DNA from: Alteromonas stellipolaris
Lineage (GTDB): Bacteria > Pseudomonadota > Gammaproteobacteria > Enterobacterales > Alteromonadaceae
NCBI RefSeq assembly: GCF_001562115.1
Contig: NZ_CP013926.1
Span: forward strand, 3,286,001-3,350,000
Direction of reading: 5' to 3'
DNA length: 64,000 bases
Every line of letters begins with the position of its first letter. Within the stretch, counting starts at the first letter, position 1. A program made the position numbers and the translations under genes. Positions 18,569 to 26,058 of the stretch are shown one piece after another. The notes beneath the pieces were generated by a model. It had not been told where the DNA came from, did no database searches, and saw nothing but the letters and a program-made list of their open reading frames with translations.

Positions 18569-19498
18569 TTACGCCAGTTTAGCGTTAAAAAATGCTATGG
18601 TTCTAGACCATGCTAACTCAGCATTTTCTTTGTCAAACCGCCCCGTAGAATCGTTATGAAAACCATGATTTGCATTTTTGTACATATGCATTGCGTACGA
18701 GACATCATTCGCTTTTAAGTCTTCCTCGTACTCTGGCCACGTTGCATTTACTCGCTCGTCTAATTCGCCGAGCTGAATAAGTAAAGGCGCCTCAATATTT
18801 TTGCGTAACGCTTTGGCTGCTGGAGTGCCGTAAAAAGGAACACCTGCATCTATAAGGTCGCTATCGACGGCGGCTAGATAATTCACCATATAACCACCAA
18901 AACAAAAGCCCACTGCGCCAAGTTTTCCACTAGACAATTCATGCGCTTTTATAAATTCAGCGGCGGCCACAAAATCATGTTCTATTTTTGAACGGTCCAG
19001 GGTTCGCTGCATAGCGCGACCTTCATCGTCGTTGCCAGGGTAGCCTCCTAATGGAAACAAGGCATCGGGGGCAAACGCAATAAAGCCTGCCTTCGCAAGT
19101 CTTCTGGCTACATCTTTAACGTAAGGGTTTAGCCCACGATTTTCGTGTATTACCAATACTACCGGCGCTTTCTTTTGCGTGGTTTCATCTTGGGTTAAGG
19201 CGTTCGGTACGACTAAATAGCCCTTACCTTCTCCATGGCCTTTGGGTGAAGCAAAGGTTTCGTAGGTTGCGGTAATCTCAGGATCGTTAAAGGATATTTG
19301 TTCAGCCAACGCATAATTAGGCATTAATGACGAGGTTAAGAAAGACATGGAATAGCCAAGGGCAACTAATCCTGTGAGTTTGGTCATGAATGTGCGTCTA
19401 TCCATACCACCGTGGGCATAAGCGTCGTACCAATCGAAAGCTTCTTGTGGAATGGCTTTGTTTTCCTGCTGCTGGCTGTTTTCCCGCTGAAGGCTCAT
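18569..19498 (-). CDS. Tat-exported dienelactone hydrolase family protein
   Basis: Dienelactone hydrolase-like alpha/beta hydrolases use a Cys-Asp-His triad. Here these are Cys in GFCFGGYM, Asp in GELDERVN and His in NHGFHND. HENRGLNPYVKDVARRLA and DALFPLGGYPGNDDEGR are also typical. The first about 65 residues carry a twin-arginine motif, DRRTFM, followed by a hydrophobic stretch, so the folded enzyme is probably sent to the periplasm by Tat. The length is 309. It is single and convergent with the gene before it. The natural substrate is unknown; family members act on many esters and lactones. Confidence 0.88.
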   Translation of the reverse strand: MSLQRENSQQQENKAIPQEAFDWYDAYAHGGMDRRTFMTKLTGLVALGYSMSFLTSSLMPNYALAEQISFNDPEITATYETFASPKGHGEGKGYLVVPNALTQDETTQKKAPVVLVIHENRGLNPYVKDVARRLAKAGFIAFAPDALFPLGGYPGNDDEGRAMQRTLDRSKIEHDFVAAAEFIKAHELSSGKLGAVGFCFGGYMVNYLAAVDSDLIDAGVPFYGTPAAKALRKNIEAPLLIQLGELDERVNATWPEYEEDLKANDVSYAMHMYKNANHGFHNDSTGRFDKENAELAWSRTIAFFNAKLA

Positions 19499-19753
19499 AG
19501 TTAATCCTCAATGATACAAAGTGAAAAGGCTAGGTAAGTGAATTGCTAGTTAATAACTAAATACGTGTGGGTGTCCAGAATATTATCCAATATCTTATGA
19601 GAACAGGCATGTTTCTGCGTAGTACCGCATTTCCGGACTAGATAATCGTAAATGTAGTGCAAATAGGTTTTATTAGTCTCAATAAGGCGTTAACTTCACT
19701 CGCATATGATTATCACGATGCGTCATTATGATGTATCACACCATGAGGCTCGT

Positions 19754-20401
19754 ATGGCAACGTTAAAAGAACAAACTGAAGCGAAGGTTGAGGCTGGCCG
19801 TAAAGGCAACCCAGATTTCATGAAAGGGGTAGATGCAGAAATAGCAAAAGCTAAGTCGTTTCAGCAAGGCAGTGATGCATTGGCAATTGGCGATAAAGCA
19901 CCTGAATTCACGCTGCCAGATGCAAAAGCAAATACTGTTTCCCTCCCCACCCTTTTAAGCCATGGACCTGTTGTTGTAACTTTCTATCGTGGCAGTTGGT
20001 GCCCGTACTGTAATTTGCAGCTTCGTGCCCTACAGTCTCGATTAGATGATATTAAGAGTCTAGGCGCAACCCTAGTGGCTATAAGCCCGCAGGTACCCGA
20101 TGATTCGCTCAGCGAAGATGAAATTAGCAAAATGGATTTTATCGTATTGTCAGATCAAAGTGCTAAAGTGGCAGCCAAGTACGGCGTAGCATGGGAAGTG
20201 CCTGAATTCCTAATTGAGCACATGAAAAACGATAGGCAACTTGACCTAGAAACCGTCAACAACGGCAATGGTAACATTCTGCCTATTCCAGCAACCTTTG
20301 TGCTCAATCAAAATGGCGACGTAACCTGGCGTTATGTGGATGTTGATTATAGAACTCGTTCAGAGCCGCAAGATATTATTGATGCACTTAAAAGTATGTA
20401 A
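19754..20401 (+). CDS. Peroxiredoxin-like AhpC/TSA family protein
   Basis: The start at 19754 gives 215 residues and has GAGG six bases upstream; the open frame from 19706 lacks a site. The N-terminus is a charged helix (TLKEQTEAKVEAG). From about residue 50 a thioredoxin-fold AhpC/TSA domain follows, with APEFTLPDA, and the redox motif YRGSWCPYCN, in which the peroxidatic Cys of classic peroxiredoxins is part of a CxxC pair. It likely reduces peroxides or disulfides in the cytoplasm. A strong bidirectional terminator follows. Confidence 0.88.
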   Translation: MATLKEQTEAKVEAGRKGNPDFMKGVDAEIAKAKSFQQGSDALAIGDKAPEFTLPDAKANTVSLPTLLSHGPVVVTFYRGSWCPYCNLQLRALQSRLDDIKSLGATLVAISPQVPDDSLSEDEISKMDFIVLSDQSAKVAAKYGVAWEVPEFLIEHMKNDRQLDLETVNNGNGNILPIPATFVLNQNGDVTWRYVDVDYRTRSEPQDIIDALKSM

Positions 20402-20464
20402 GCCAATTTGGCCTACATTCTAGTAAGTAAGATACTAGGTATCGGAAGCTATATTTAAAACAGC

Positions 20465-20490
20465 AAAAAGGTGGCCATGGCCACCTTTTT
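20465..20490. terminator. Bidirectional terminator, perfect 26-bp palindrome
   Basis: AAAAAGGTGGCC and GGCCACCTTTTT pair around AT at the centre, with a T run on either strand. It separates the peroxiredoxin gene from the convergent small exported-protein gene. Confidence 0.92.
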
Positions 20491-20558
20491 TAGATTATGT
20501 GCTGAGCAACAACAATGTAAACGAAAACTCCATGCTCAGGCTTCAATTTACCAAATAA

Positions 20559-20906
20559 CTACTTTTTTGTATTTGCTGCAGCCAAATCGATAATTTCAAC
20601 GTTGGTATTAAATTTACCGTTAGTTAGCACGTTATTCATTTTATCTGGGTCTTCCGCATAATCTTGCACAAAGGCTAAGATATTTTGATCATTACAAGTA
20701 ACATTTTCAGCAATATAGCTTTTGCTCAAACCAGAATCTTTAATCGATTTGTGCAGTTGAATTTTACTGCCTTGTGCTGCAACAACACATAATTTAGAAG
20801 ACACTGAATCGTCTGCTGCAAATAATGAATCTGCTGCGTTTGCCATGCCAATAGTAGATAAAGAAAGTGTAATTGTAGCTAGTGTTTTAGTAAAAGTGTT
20901 CATCAT
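20559..20906 (-). CDS. Small exported protein, single-copy relative of 8289-8753
   Basis: This 115-residue protein starts best at 20906: AAAGG lies six bases upstream of this ATG, while the first ATG at 20912 sits directly on it. A signal peptide ends near MANAAD. The mature part has one copy of the pattern seen twice in the protein at 8289-8753: LCVVAAQGSKIQLHKSIKDSGL, then CN, then AFVQDY. The two cysteines are probably disulfide-bonded. A polar tail of about 40 residues follows. It resembles DUF3718; function unknown. Confidence 0.72.
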   Translation of the reverse strand: MMNTFTKTLATITLSLSTIGMANAADSLFAADDSVSSKLCVVAAQGSKIQLHKSIKDSGLSKSYIAENVTCNDQNILAFVQDYAEDPDKMNNVLTNGKFNTNVEIIDLAAANTKK

Positions 20907-21148
20907 TGTCATCCTTTAGGTTAAGTCGAAGTTAATTTTGCAACCTGGATGCCAACATTTTTAACTCTTAATAATCAATAACTTAAATAAAAAATACCTA
21001 ACTCACAGATTTCAACAATTTTCATCAACACTACTGAATCGTCATTTTTACTAAATTTTAGTCTTTTGTACAATTGCATAAACGAATGCAAACACTTGCA
21101 CTATTGCTAACCAATCAAAAAGTAAACTAAGGCGTTTGTGCGACAGCA

Positions 21149-22357
21149 CTAGCTCGACACTTGTTGTAAATATTCTACTGATGCCATCTCTACCAATCGG
21201 CTTTTAGTGCGTTCAAATTCAAACATAAGCGAGCCACTGGTATAAATCTCATCCTGAGGCACGTAAGACGTTATTACCAAGTTAGTTTTACTGTCGTAAC
21301 ATTCATCTACCAATGCAATAAATCGACGTAATGCATCATCCATGGGTGCTAAAACCACTTCCCGCTCGCCGGTTTCGGCAGAGGCGATGTTAATATTCGA
21401 GCCGTTATCTTCTGTGCCCCGTGCCTTAATTCGCTCGTATGCCTGGCCACTCATAGGTGGCACGTTGAACACTAAAATGGTTTTGTACAACTTGGCTAAT
21501 TCTACATAATCAAAGTGGCTTCGAGGCCCTTCACACAATGCCGAAAAATTGAAACAAACCGCCTTATGGCTTATGCCTGAGTTATTTGTATCCGCATCAC
21601 TTTCGGCGATGATATCAATAGTTCGCCCTAACATGGTTATACTAGAAGGCGAACTATTAAATGTTAATTCAAACTGACGAAGTAGAGTTTGATGCAATGC
21701 CGCCTGCGCTTGCAATGGCTTAGGTAATTCGAAATAACGTTGAATGTAAGTGAGCGCACGCTTTCTATGGTCTTGTTTTCCATCTAGATGCAGTACGTTT
21801 AAATGAGCTTCAATTGCCGCAATAGCAGGCAAAAAGCGTGCGCGCTGCAAACCATTTCGATAAAGCTCGTTTGGTGCACAATTGCTGGTACACACCACCA
21901 CCATGTTAAGTTCAAACATGTATTGCATTAAGTTACCTAGTAACATGGCATCGCCAATATCTGACACAAAGAACTCATCGAAACACAACACCTTGTATTG
22001 CTTACTTAGCTGCTTCGCAATGTGGCGCAAGGGCTCTGATTTTCCAGACAGTTCAGTGAGACGCTTATGCACGTCCTGCATAAAATGATGGAAGTGTTGC
22101 CGTTTGCATAAGGTGCTTGGCAAACTCTCGTCTAGCAAGTCCATTAGAAAGGTTTTGCCCCGCCCTACTTTGCCCCACAGATATATACCTTTACTTTGTG
22201 GTTGCGTACTTTTATGAGAAGCGTTTTCTTGAGCCTGCTGTAATGAAAGGTACAGCTGCTGTAGTAATGCTATGGCGTGTTGCTGAGAGGGATCTTTTTG
22301 AAGCTTACCCGAATCGACTAGTGCTTGATATTGCGTAAGCGGCGAGGAATGTGGCAT
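21149..22357 (-). CDS. zapE: Cell division ATPase ZapE (AFG1-like)
   Basis: ZapE is an AFG1/LACE1-family P-loop ATPase that associates with the Z-ring in gammaproteobacteria. The 402-residue protein has Walker A GKVGRGKT (about residue 62), then HFHHFMQDVHKRL, the Walker B LCFDEFFVSDIGDA, and a sensor-like CTSNCAP. The middle carries NFSALCEGPRSHFDY. The C-terminus ends with LVDECYDSKTNL and FEFERTKSRLVEM, both usual for the family. E. coli ZapE has 375 residues. No division genes are adjacent. Confidence 0.93.
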   Translation of the reverse strand: MPHSSPLTQYQALVDSGKLQKDPSQQHAIALLQQLYLSLQQAQENASHKSTQPQSKGIYLWGKVGRGKTFLMDLLDESLPSTLCKRQHFHHFMQDVHKRLTELSGKSEPLRHIAKQLSKQYKVLCFDEFFVSDIGDAMLLGNLMQYMFELNMVVVCTSNCAPNELYRNGLQRARFLPAIAAIEAHLNVLHLDGKQDHRKRALTYIQRYFELPKPLQAQAALHQTLLRQFELTFNSSPSSITMLGRTIDIIAESDADTNNSGISHKAVCFNFSALCEGPRSHFDYVELAKLYKTILVFNVPPMSGQAYERIKARGTEDNGSNINIASAETGEREVVLAPMDDALRRFIALVDECYDSKTNLVITSYVPQDEIYTSGSLMFEFERTKSRLVEMASVEYLQQVSS

Positions 22358-22391
22358 GCAGGTTTAATATAGTGTGTTGCCAAAGAAAATA

Positions 22392-22453
22392 GCGTTACGC
22401 ATAGTTTGAATATTCATACTTTTGCACACTTAACACGGTGCAAAGCGTAACGC
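22392..22453. repeat. Nested inverted repeats between zapE and the DUF1456 gene
   Basis: GCGTTACGC at 22392-22400 and GCGTAACGC at 22445-22453 form outer arms. Inside, TTTGCAC and GTGCAAA (about 22421-22444) form a second stem. On the minus strand the outer stem is followed by TATTTTCTTT, so it may end the DUF1456 transcript before zapE. Confidence 0.5.
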
Positions 22454-22474
22454 CCATTAGTTATCAGTTCGCGA

Positions 22475-23062
22475 TTAAGAGGTTTTACCCCACACTGAAC
22501 TTGGCTTATTTGCTTTCTCTTTGGCTTTTTTCGCCTGAATATCCGCTTTTACGTTCTCGCGTACTTGCTCTTTTGTATGTGCTGATTTTTTCGCATCAGG
22601 GCGATACTTCTTCACCATGCCCTGTAATAAGTTACGCACTACTTGGTCGCCAGCCACTTTATAGTTTCTGTGATCTGGTTTTCTAAAAAAAGCTGAAAGC
22701 TCGTTTTTGCTTAATCTAAAATCCGCCATTTGAAGCGCGTTAATCATATCTTCGTCTTTGTAGCTCATAGCAATACGAATTTTTCGAAGCACTTCGTTGT
22801 TACTTAAACGCTCACCGGATTTTAAAATAACAGGCTCAACACCTTCTTGCTTGCCTCGTCTTTTAATAATTAAGCCGTCTAGGAACAAAGAGATAATTTT
22901 ATCTCTGCAAGGCAAATAGCCCTCTTCACCTTCTTTTTTCATAATTGAATGAAGGTAGTCTACATCCATGTCGTAGTCTACTAACTTGAAAATACCAATA
23001 GCAGCGGTATCGTTAATTGCCAAAGCAAAGCGTAGGCGTCGTAGAACATCATTGTGGATCAT
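22475..23062 (-). CDS. DUF1456 (YehS-like) protein
   Basis: The 195-residue protein contains two copies of one helical module: NDVLRRLRFALAINDTAAIGIFKL at the start and NNEVLRKIRIAMSYKDEDMI from about residue 88, which is the duplicated layout of DUF1456/YehS proteins. A Lys/Ala-rich basic C-terminal tail of about 45 residues extends beyond the E. coli YehS length (156). It is cytoplasmic and of unknown biochemical role. It lies upstream of zapE on the same strand with a structured spacer. Confidence 0.85.
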   Translation of the reverse strand: MIHNDVLRRLRFALAINDTAAIGIFKLVDYDMDVDYLHSIMKKEGEEGYLPCRDKIISLFLDGLIIKRRGKQEGVEPVILKSGERLSNNEVLRKIRIAMSYKDEDMINALQMADFRLSKNELSAFFRKPDHRNYKVAGDQVVRNLLQGMVKKYRPDAKKSAHTKEQVRENVKADIQAKKAKEKANKPSSVWGKTS

Positions 23063-23264
23063 GGTTTTTCGTCTTAATCTAGAAGGGGCTCATTTATTAT
23101 GGTGTAGTTTATCGCAATGGCTAATAGACCGCGAATTAAAACCACGGGTTTACGTGAATTGATGAGGCTTAGTGTTCAATTTGCGTTATTTACGATAATA
23201 AATCGATCCTAATTGGTGGTTTTCAACTTTAAACCACTACAGCAGTTTTTTACTCGGCGTACTT

Positions 23265-23834
23265 ATGACACCAACAAATAAAAGTAAACATATAGTAAGA
23301 AAACCCTTTTACATGCTTTTTGCCTTAGTGGCTTTAAGCTTTTTAGCAGGCTGTGCTAACAAGGGCCCGCAAATTAATATTGATGAAAGCCAGAATTTTG
23401 CTGACATTAATACGTTTTTTGTTCGACCGCCACTTAATAGCTTGAACCCCGAAATAGAAAGCCAACTCACATCGGCGATTAGCCGAGCGCTTATCGCCAA
23501 AGGTCTCAAGCCCTCGCCTGAAGAAGGTGCAGATGTACTGGTAGGTTTCCTTCCTTCAACTGCCAGTGAAGAAAATGACACCAGGTTAAACCTAGGGTTA
23601 GGCACGGGTGTATTTGGGCGTTCTGGTGGTATTTCCCTTGGCAGTATATTCAGCGTACCTATTGGTGAACGCGTGACGCAATATCAAAATCTTCAAATTG
23701 ATGTGGTACGTGGCGATACGTTTATTTACAGTGCAGTAGGCAGTGTAGAGGTAGAGTCTACCGATTCCGTCACTATACAAAATAAACTAGGCGAGTTAGT
23801 GGCCAATTTACTTGAAGCCTTTCCAGCAAAATAA
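23265..23834 (+). CDS. DUF4136-type lipoprotein
   Basis: The 189-residue protein has a lipoprotein signal with lipobox LAGC at about residues 27-30. The mature part follows the DUF4136 layout: a short N-terminal strand (FADINTFFVRPP), then ISRALIAKGLKPSPEEGADVLVGF, a Gly/Ser-rich middle, and a C-terminal helix (LGELVANLLEAFP). Such proteins are outer-membrane lipoproteins of unknown function. The first ATG is used because it gives a normal charged n-region, though the ribosome-binding site is weak. A second lipoprotein gene follows on the same strand after 108 bases. Confidence 0.8.
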   Translation: MTPTNKSKHIVRKPFYMLFALVALSFLAGCANKGPQINIDESQNFADINTFFVRPPLNSLNPEIESQLTSAISRALIAKGLKPSPEEGADVLVGFLPSTASEENDTRLNLGLGTGVFGRSGGISLGSIFSVPIGERVTQYQNLQIDVVRGDTFIYSAVGSVEVESTDSVTIQNKLGELVANLLEAFPAK

Positions 23835-23942
23835 ACGTCATTTATGTGAGGCAAATGGCATAATGGGAGTAATTAGCTTGCTTGTTACGAGATTTTTTCT
23901 TGTATTCATTGCAGGCTATAAACTCTATACAGAAGGTTTTTT

Positions 23943-24506
23943 ATGAAAGTTATACTCTTTGCTATCACCCTTTTTCTTACCGGATGTGCAAGCACGAACG
24001 GCATAGCGGTTTTCTCTTTTTCAAATGCTGAAGTTCAATCATTGCTTAACAAGCAAATGCCGAATTTAACTGAAAACGTTAATCTTATGGGCTTGCCCGT
24101 ACAGCTGAATGTGAACGACATAAATGTAAATATCGGTCCTGATAATCGCGATGTTATATCCCTTGGTTTAGACACAGGCGCAGAAATTAACGCCTTCGCG
24201 TTCAAATACCCTGTACGCTTGACCTTTCAGATTGAAGGCAGCCCTTATTATGACAGTGAGCAAAAAGCCGTATTTCTCCGCAATCTTAATTTGTTAGATT
24301 CAAGTGTAGAAGCGGGTAACTACAAAGGAAACTTAAAGCCTTTAAACAACGAAGTGATGAACTTACTTAACGCTTTTCTGGCTGCTAACCCTGTTTATAA
24401 ATTAGATATGAATAATCCTAAAGTGGCACTATTGAGTAAAGTACCGCTAGACATGAAAGTTGTTGAAGGTGCTGTTCAATTAGTACCAAGAAACTGGAGC
24501 AACTAA
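23943..24506 (+). CDS. DUF1439-type lipoprotein (YceB-like)
   Basis: The 187-residue protein has a very short lipoprotein signal with lipobox LTGC. It then reads FSFSNAEVQSLLNKQMP, the usual DUF1439 opening (as in YceB), followed by alternating beta strands and DSSVEAGNYKG. These proteins have a lipid-binding-like fold and sit in the outer membrane; the role is not known. Neighbouring lipoproteins suggest a small envelope cluster. The stop codon runs directly into a trinucleotide repeat that forms the spacer to the next gene. Confidence 0.82.
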   Translation: MKVILFAITLFLTGCASTNGIAVFSFSNAEVQSLLNKQMPNLTENVNLMGLPVQLNVNDINVNIGPDNRDVISLGLDTGAEINAFAFKYPVRLTFQIEGSPYYDSEQKAVFLRNLNLLDSSVEAGNYKGNLKPLNNEVMNLLNAFLAANPVYKLDMNNPKVALLSKVPLDMKVVEGAVQLVPRNWSN

Positions 24507-24536
24507 TTAATAATAATAATAATAAGAAGAAGAAGA
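24507..24536 (+). repeat. AAT/AAG trinucleotide repeat in the leader of the next gene
   Basis: After the DUF1439 stop codon the spacer reads as about five TAA/AAT units followed by four AGA/AAG units. The purine part sits within ten bases of the next start codon and must serve as its ribosome-binding site. Confidence 0.7.
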
Positions 24537-24542
24537 TAACGC

Positions 24543-25205
24543 ATGAAGATTAGCTCAACACTGCTTCAAGTAGCCCCCCGATTAGTGGTTATAGGCACCT
24601 TAGCGCTAGTATCTACACCAGTGCCAGTGCTGATGGCCGCACAGAATTCTAGCGCTGAACCTATTGTTCAGCCAGCTCCGCTAGTGTCGATTGCCAGCCA
24701 CGATAGCTTTTTTGACAGTATACGCGCGCTATGTGGAAAAGCGTTTGCTGGGAAAATAACGGTTGATAACCAGCCTTCTAGCAGCATGGCAGATAAACCT
24801 CTGGTCATGCATGTTCGCCACTGTACAGACGATGTATTGCACATTCCCTTTCATGTAGGCGACAATGCGTCTAGAACGTGGATCATCACTAAAACGGGCT
24901 CTGGACTATCGCTTAAGCATGATCATCGCCATGAAGATGGTAGCTATTCGGAATCGACAATGTACGGGGGTCATACCCTCGATGCTGGTTGGCCGCAGGT
25001 TCAATCCTTCCCCGCCGATGCCTACTCTAAAGCTTTGTTTGCTAAAAGTGGCATTCCCCAATCAAGCTCCAATATTTGGCAAATGTTTATTTACCCGGAA
25101 ACCTTTACCTACCGATTGATTAGAGAAGGCAGAGAATTCCGGGTAGATTTTGATTTAACCCAATCAATACCCGTACCTGCAGCACCATGGGGCTACGCTG
25201 ACTAA
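24543..25205 (+). CDS. Conserved exported protein of unknown function
   Basis: The 220-residue protein has a long signal peptide (cleavage near VLMAAQ). Its mature part opens SFFDSIRALCGKAFAGKI and contains KPLVMHVRHC, IPFHVGDNASRTWIITKT, LKHDHRHEDGS and MYGG. I recognise this arrangement from conserved hypothetical proteins of proteobacteria, but know no function. The two cysteines could form a disulfide, and the HDHRHED cluster could bind metal. It probably belongs to the lipoprotein cluster before it, as the spacer is only 36 bases. Confidence 0.75.
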   Translation: MKISSTLLQVAPRLVVIGTLALVSTPVPVLMAAQNSSAEPIVQPAPLVSIASHDSFFDSIRALCGKAFAGKITVDNQPSSSMADKPLVMHVRHCTDDVLHIPFHVGDNASRTWIITKTGSGLSLKHDHRHEDGSYSESTMYGGHTLDAGWPQVQSFPADAYSKALFAKSGIPQSSSNIWQMFIYPETFTYRLIREGREFRVDFDLTQSIPVPAAPWGYAD

Positions 25206-25236
25206 GCTTGGTTCTACAAAAATGGCGCGTCTTGCA

Positions 25237-25785
25237 TTACTTGGTCAAGTGCGGGGCGCATACCTTTGCCGTTTGCTTAGCGTCGAAAATTTCAATCCAG
25301 TAATCATCTGGATCTCTAATAAATGCGATACCTTTCATCGAACCATCGTTAGGGCGTTTTTGGAAAGGAACATCTAGCGCTTCAAATCTTTCACATGCAG
25401 AGTCTAGATTCGGCACGTGAAAGCCAATATGACCAAAGCCTTTTGGTTCACTATTGCCATTATGATAGTGAACACTATCTGCGGTATCGCCCCAATTGTG
25501 AGTGAGTTCTAGCATAGCTGGCCTCCCAAAAGTTTGGGCGGTACGCTCACTATCGTCATCGCTAATATCAGAAAAATCATCACCCGCTGCTAAGAAATAA
25601 AGACTAAATTTCATCTCTTCAAAATCAAGGCGCTTTAACAATGTCATGCCCATTACTCGCGTGTAAAAATCGAGTGAGCGTGCAGGGTCGGCAATACGCA
25701 ACATGGTTTGGTTGAAAACAAAGCCTTCAGTGGCTTTATCTTTCTGTTCACATAATCCTTCAGCGTTGTCAAAGTGTCGGCTCAT
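25237..25785 (-). CDS. gloA: Lactoylglutathione lyase (glyoxalase I)
   Basis: Glyoxalase I turns the methylglyoxal-glutathione hemithioacetal into S-lactoylglutathione. The 182-residue protein has the two-module fold and the metal ligands: Gln in NQTMLRI, Glu in [10 protein letters not shown], His in GFGHIGFHV and Glu in YWIEIFD. Its length and the insertion around residues 70-90 fit the longer, Pseudomonas/eukaryote-like class rather than the short E. coli type. A degenerate tandem repeat occupies the region immediately upstream of the start. Confidence 0.93.
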   Translation of the reverse strand: MSRHFDNAEGLCEQKDKATEGFVFNQTMLRIADPARSLDFYTRVMGMTLLKRLDFEEMKFSLYFLAAGDDFSDISDDDSERTAQTFGRPAMLELTHNWGDTADSVHYHNGNSEPKGFGHIGFHVPNLDSACERFEALDVPFQKRPNDGSMKGIAFIRDPDDYWIEIFDAKQTAKVCAPHLTK

Positions 25786-25800
25786 TGAAATAGTATCCTT

Positions 25801-25869
25801 AGTTAAATGGCCCCTAGTTAAGTGGCCCCTAGTTAAGTGGCATAGTTAAGTGGCTTAGCTAAACGACTT
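25801..25869. repeat. Degenerate tandem repeat, 15/13-base units, upstream of gloA
   Basis: Units begin AGTTAAGTGGC: two of 15 bases (25801-25830) ending CCCCT, then two of 13 bases (25831-25856) and a decayed 13-base copy (25857-25869). They lie 16 bases upstream of the gloA start codon, in its leader or promoter. Confidence 0.75.
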
Positions 25870-26058
25870 AGTGGCTTCGTTTGTAGTGTAGGTGGGGGCA
25901 GTTAAAGCAATAGACAACAATAAAAGCAATAATAGATTATTTATTATACAACGCCTTATACTATTTGACCTTTGATAGCACCACATTCACTCTATTAGTA
26001 CAAAGCGTGAGCATTTATACTTTGTACATTCAGTTGTTTTAACCCGAACCCATAGTCA

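Noticed and set aside
25801..25869. Possible small CRISPR array
   Set aside because: Units are contiguous, without unique spacers, and no cas gene is nearby.
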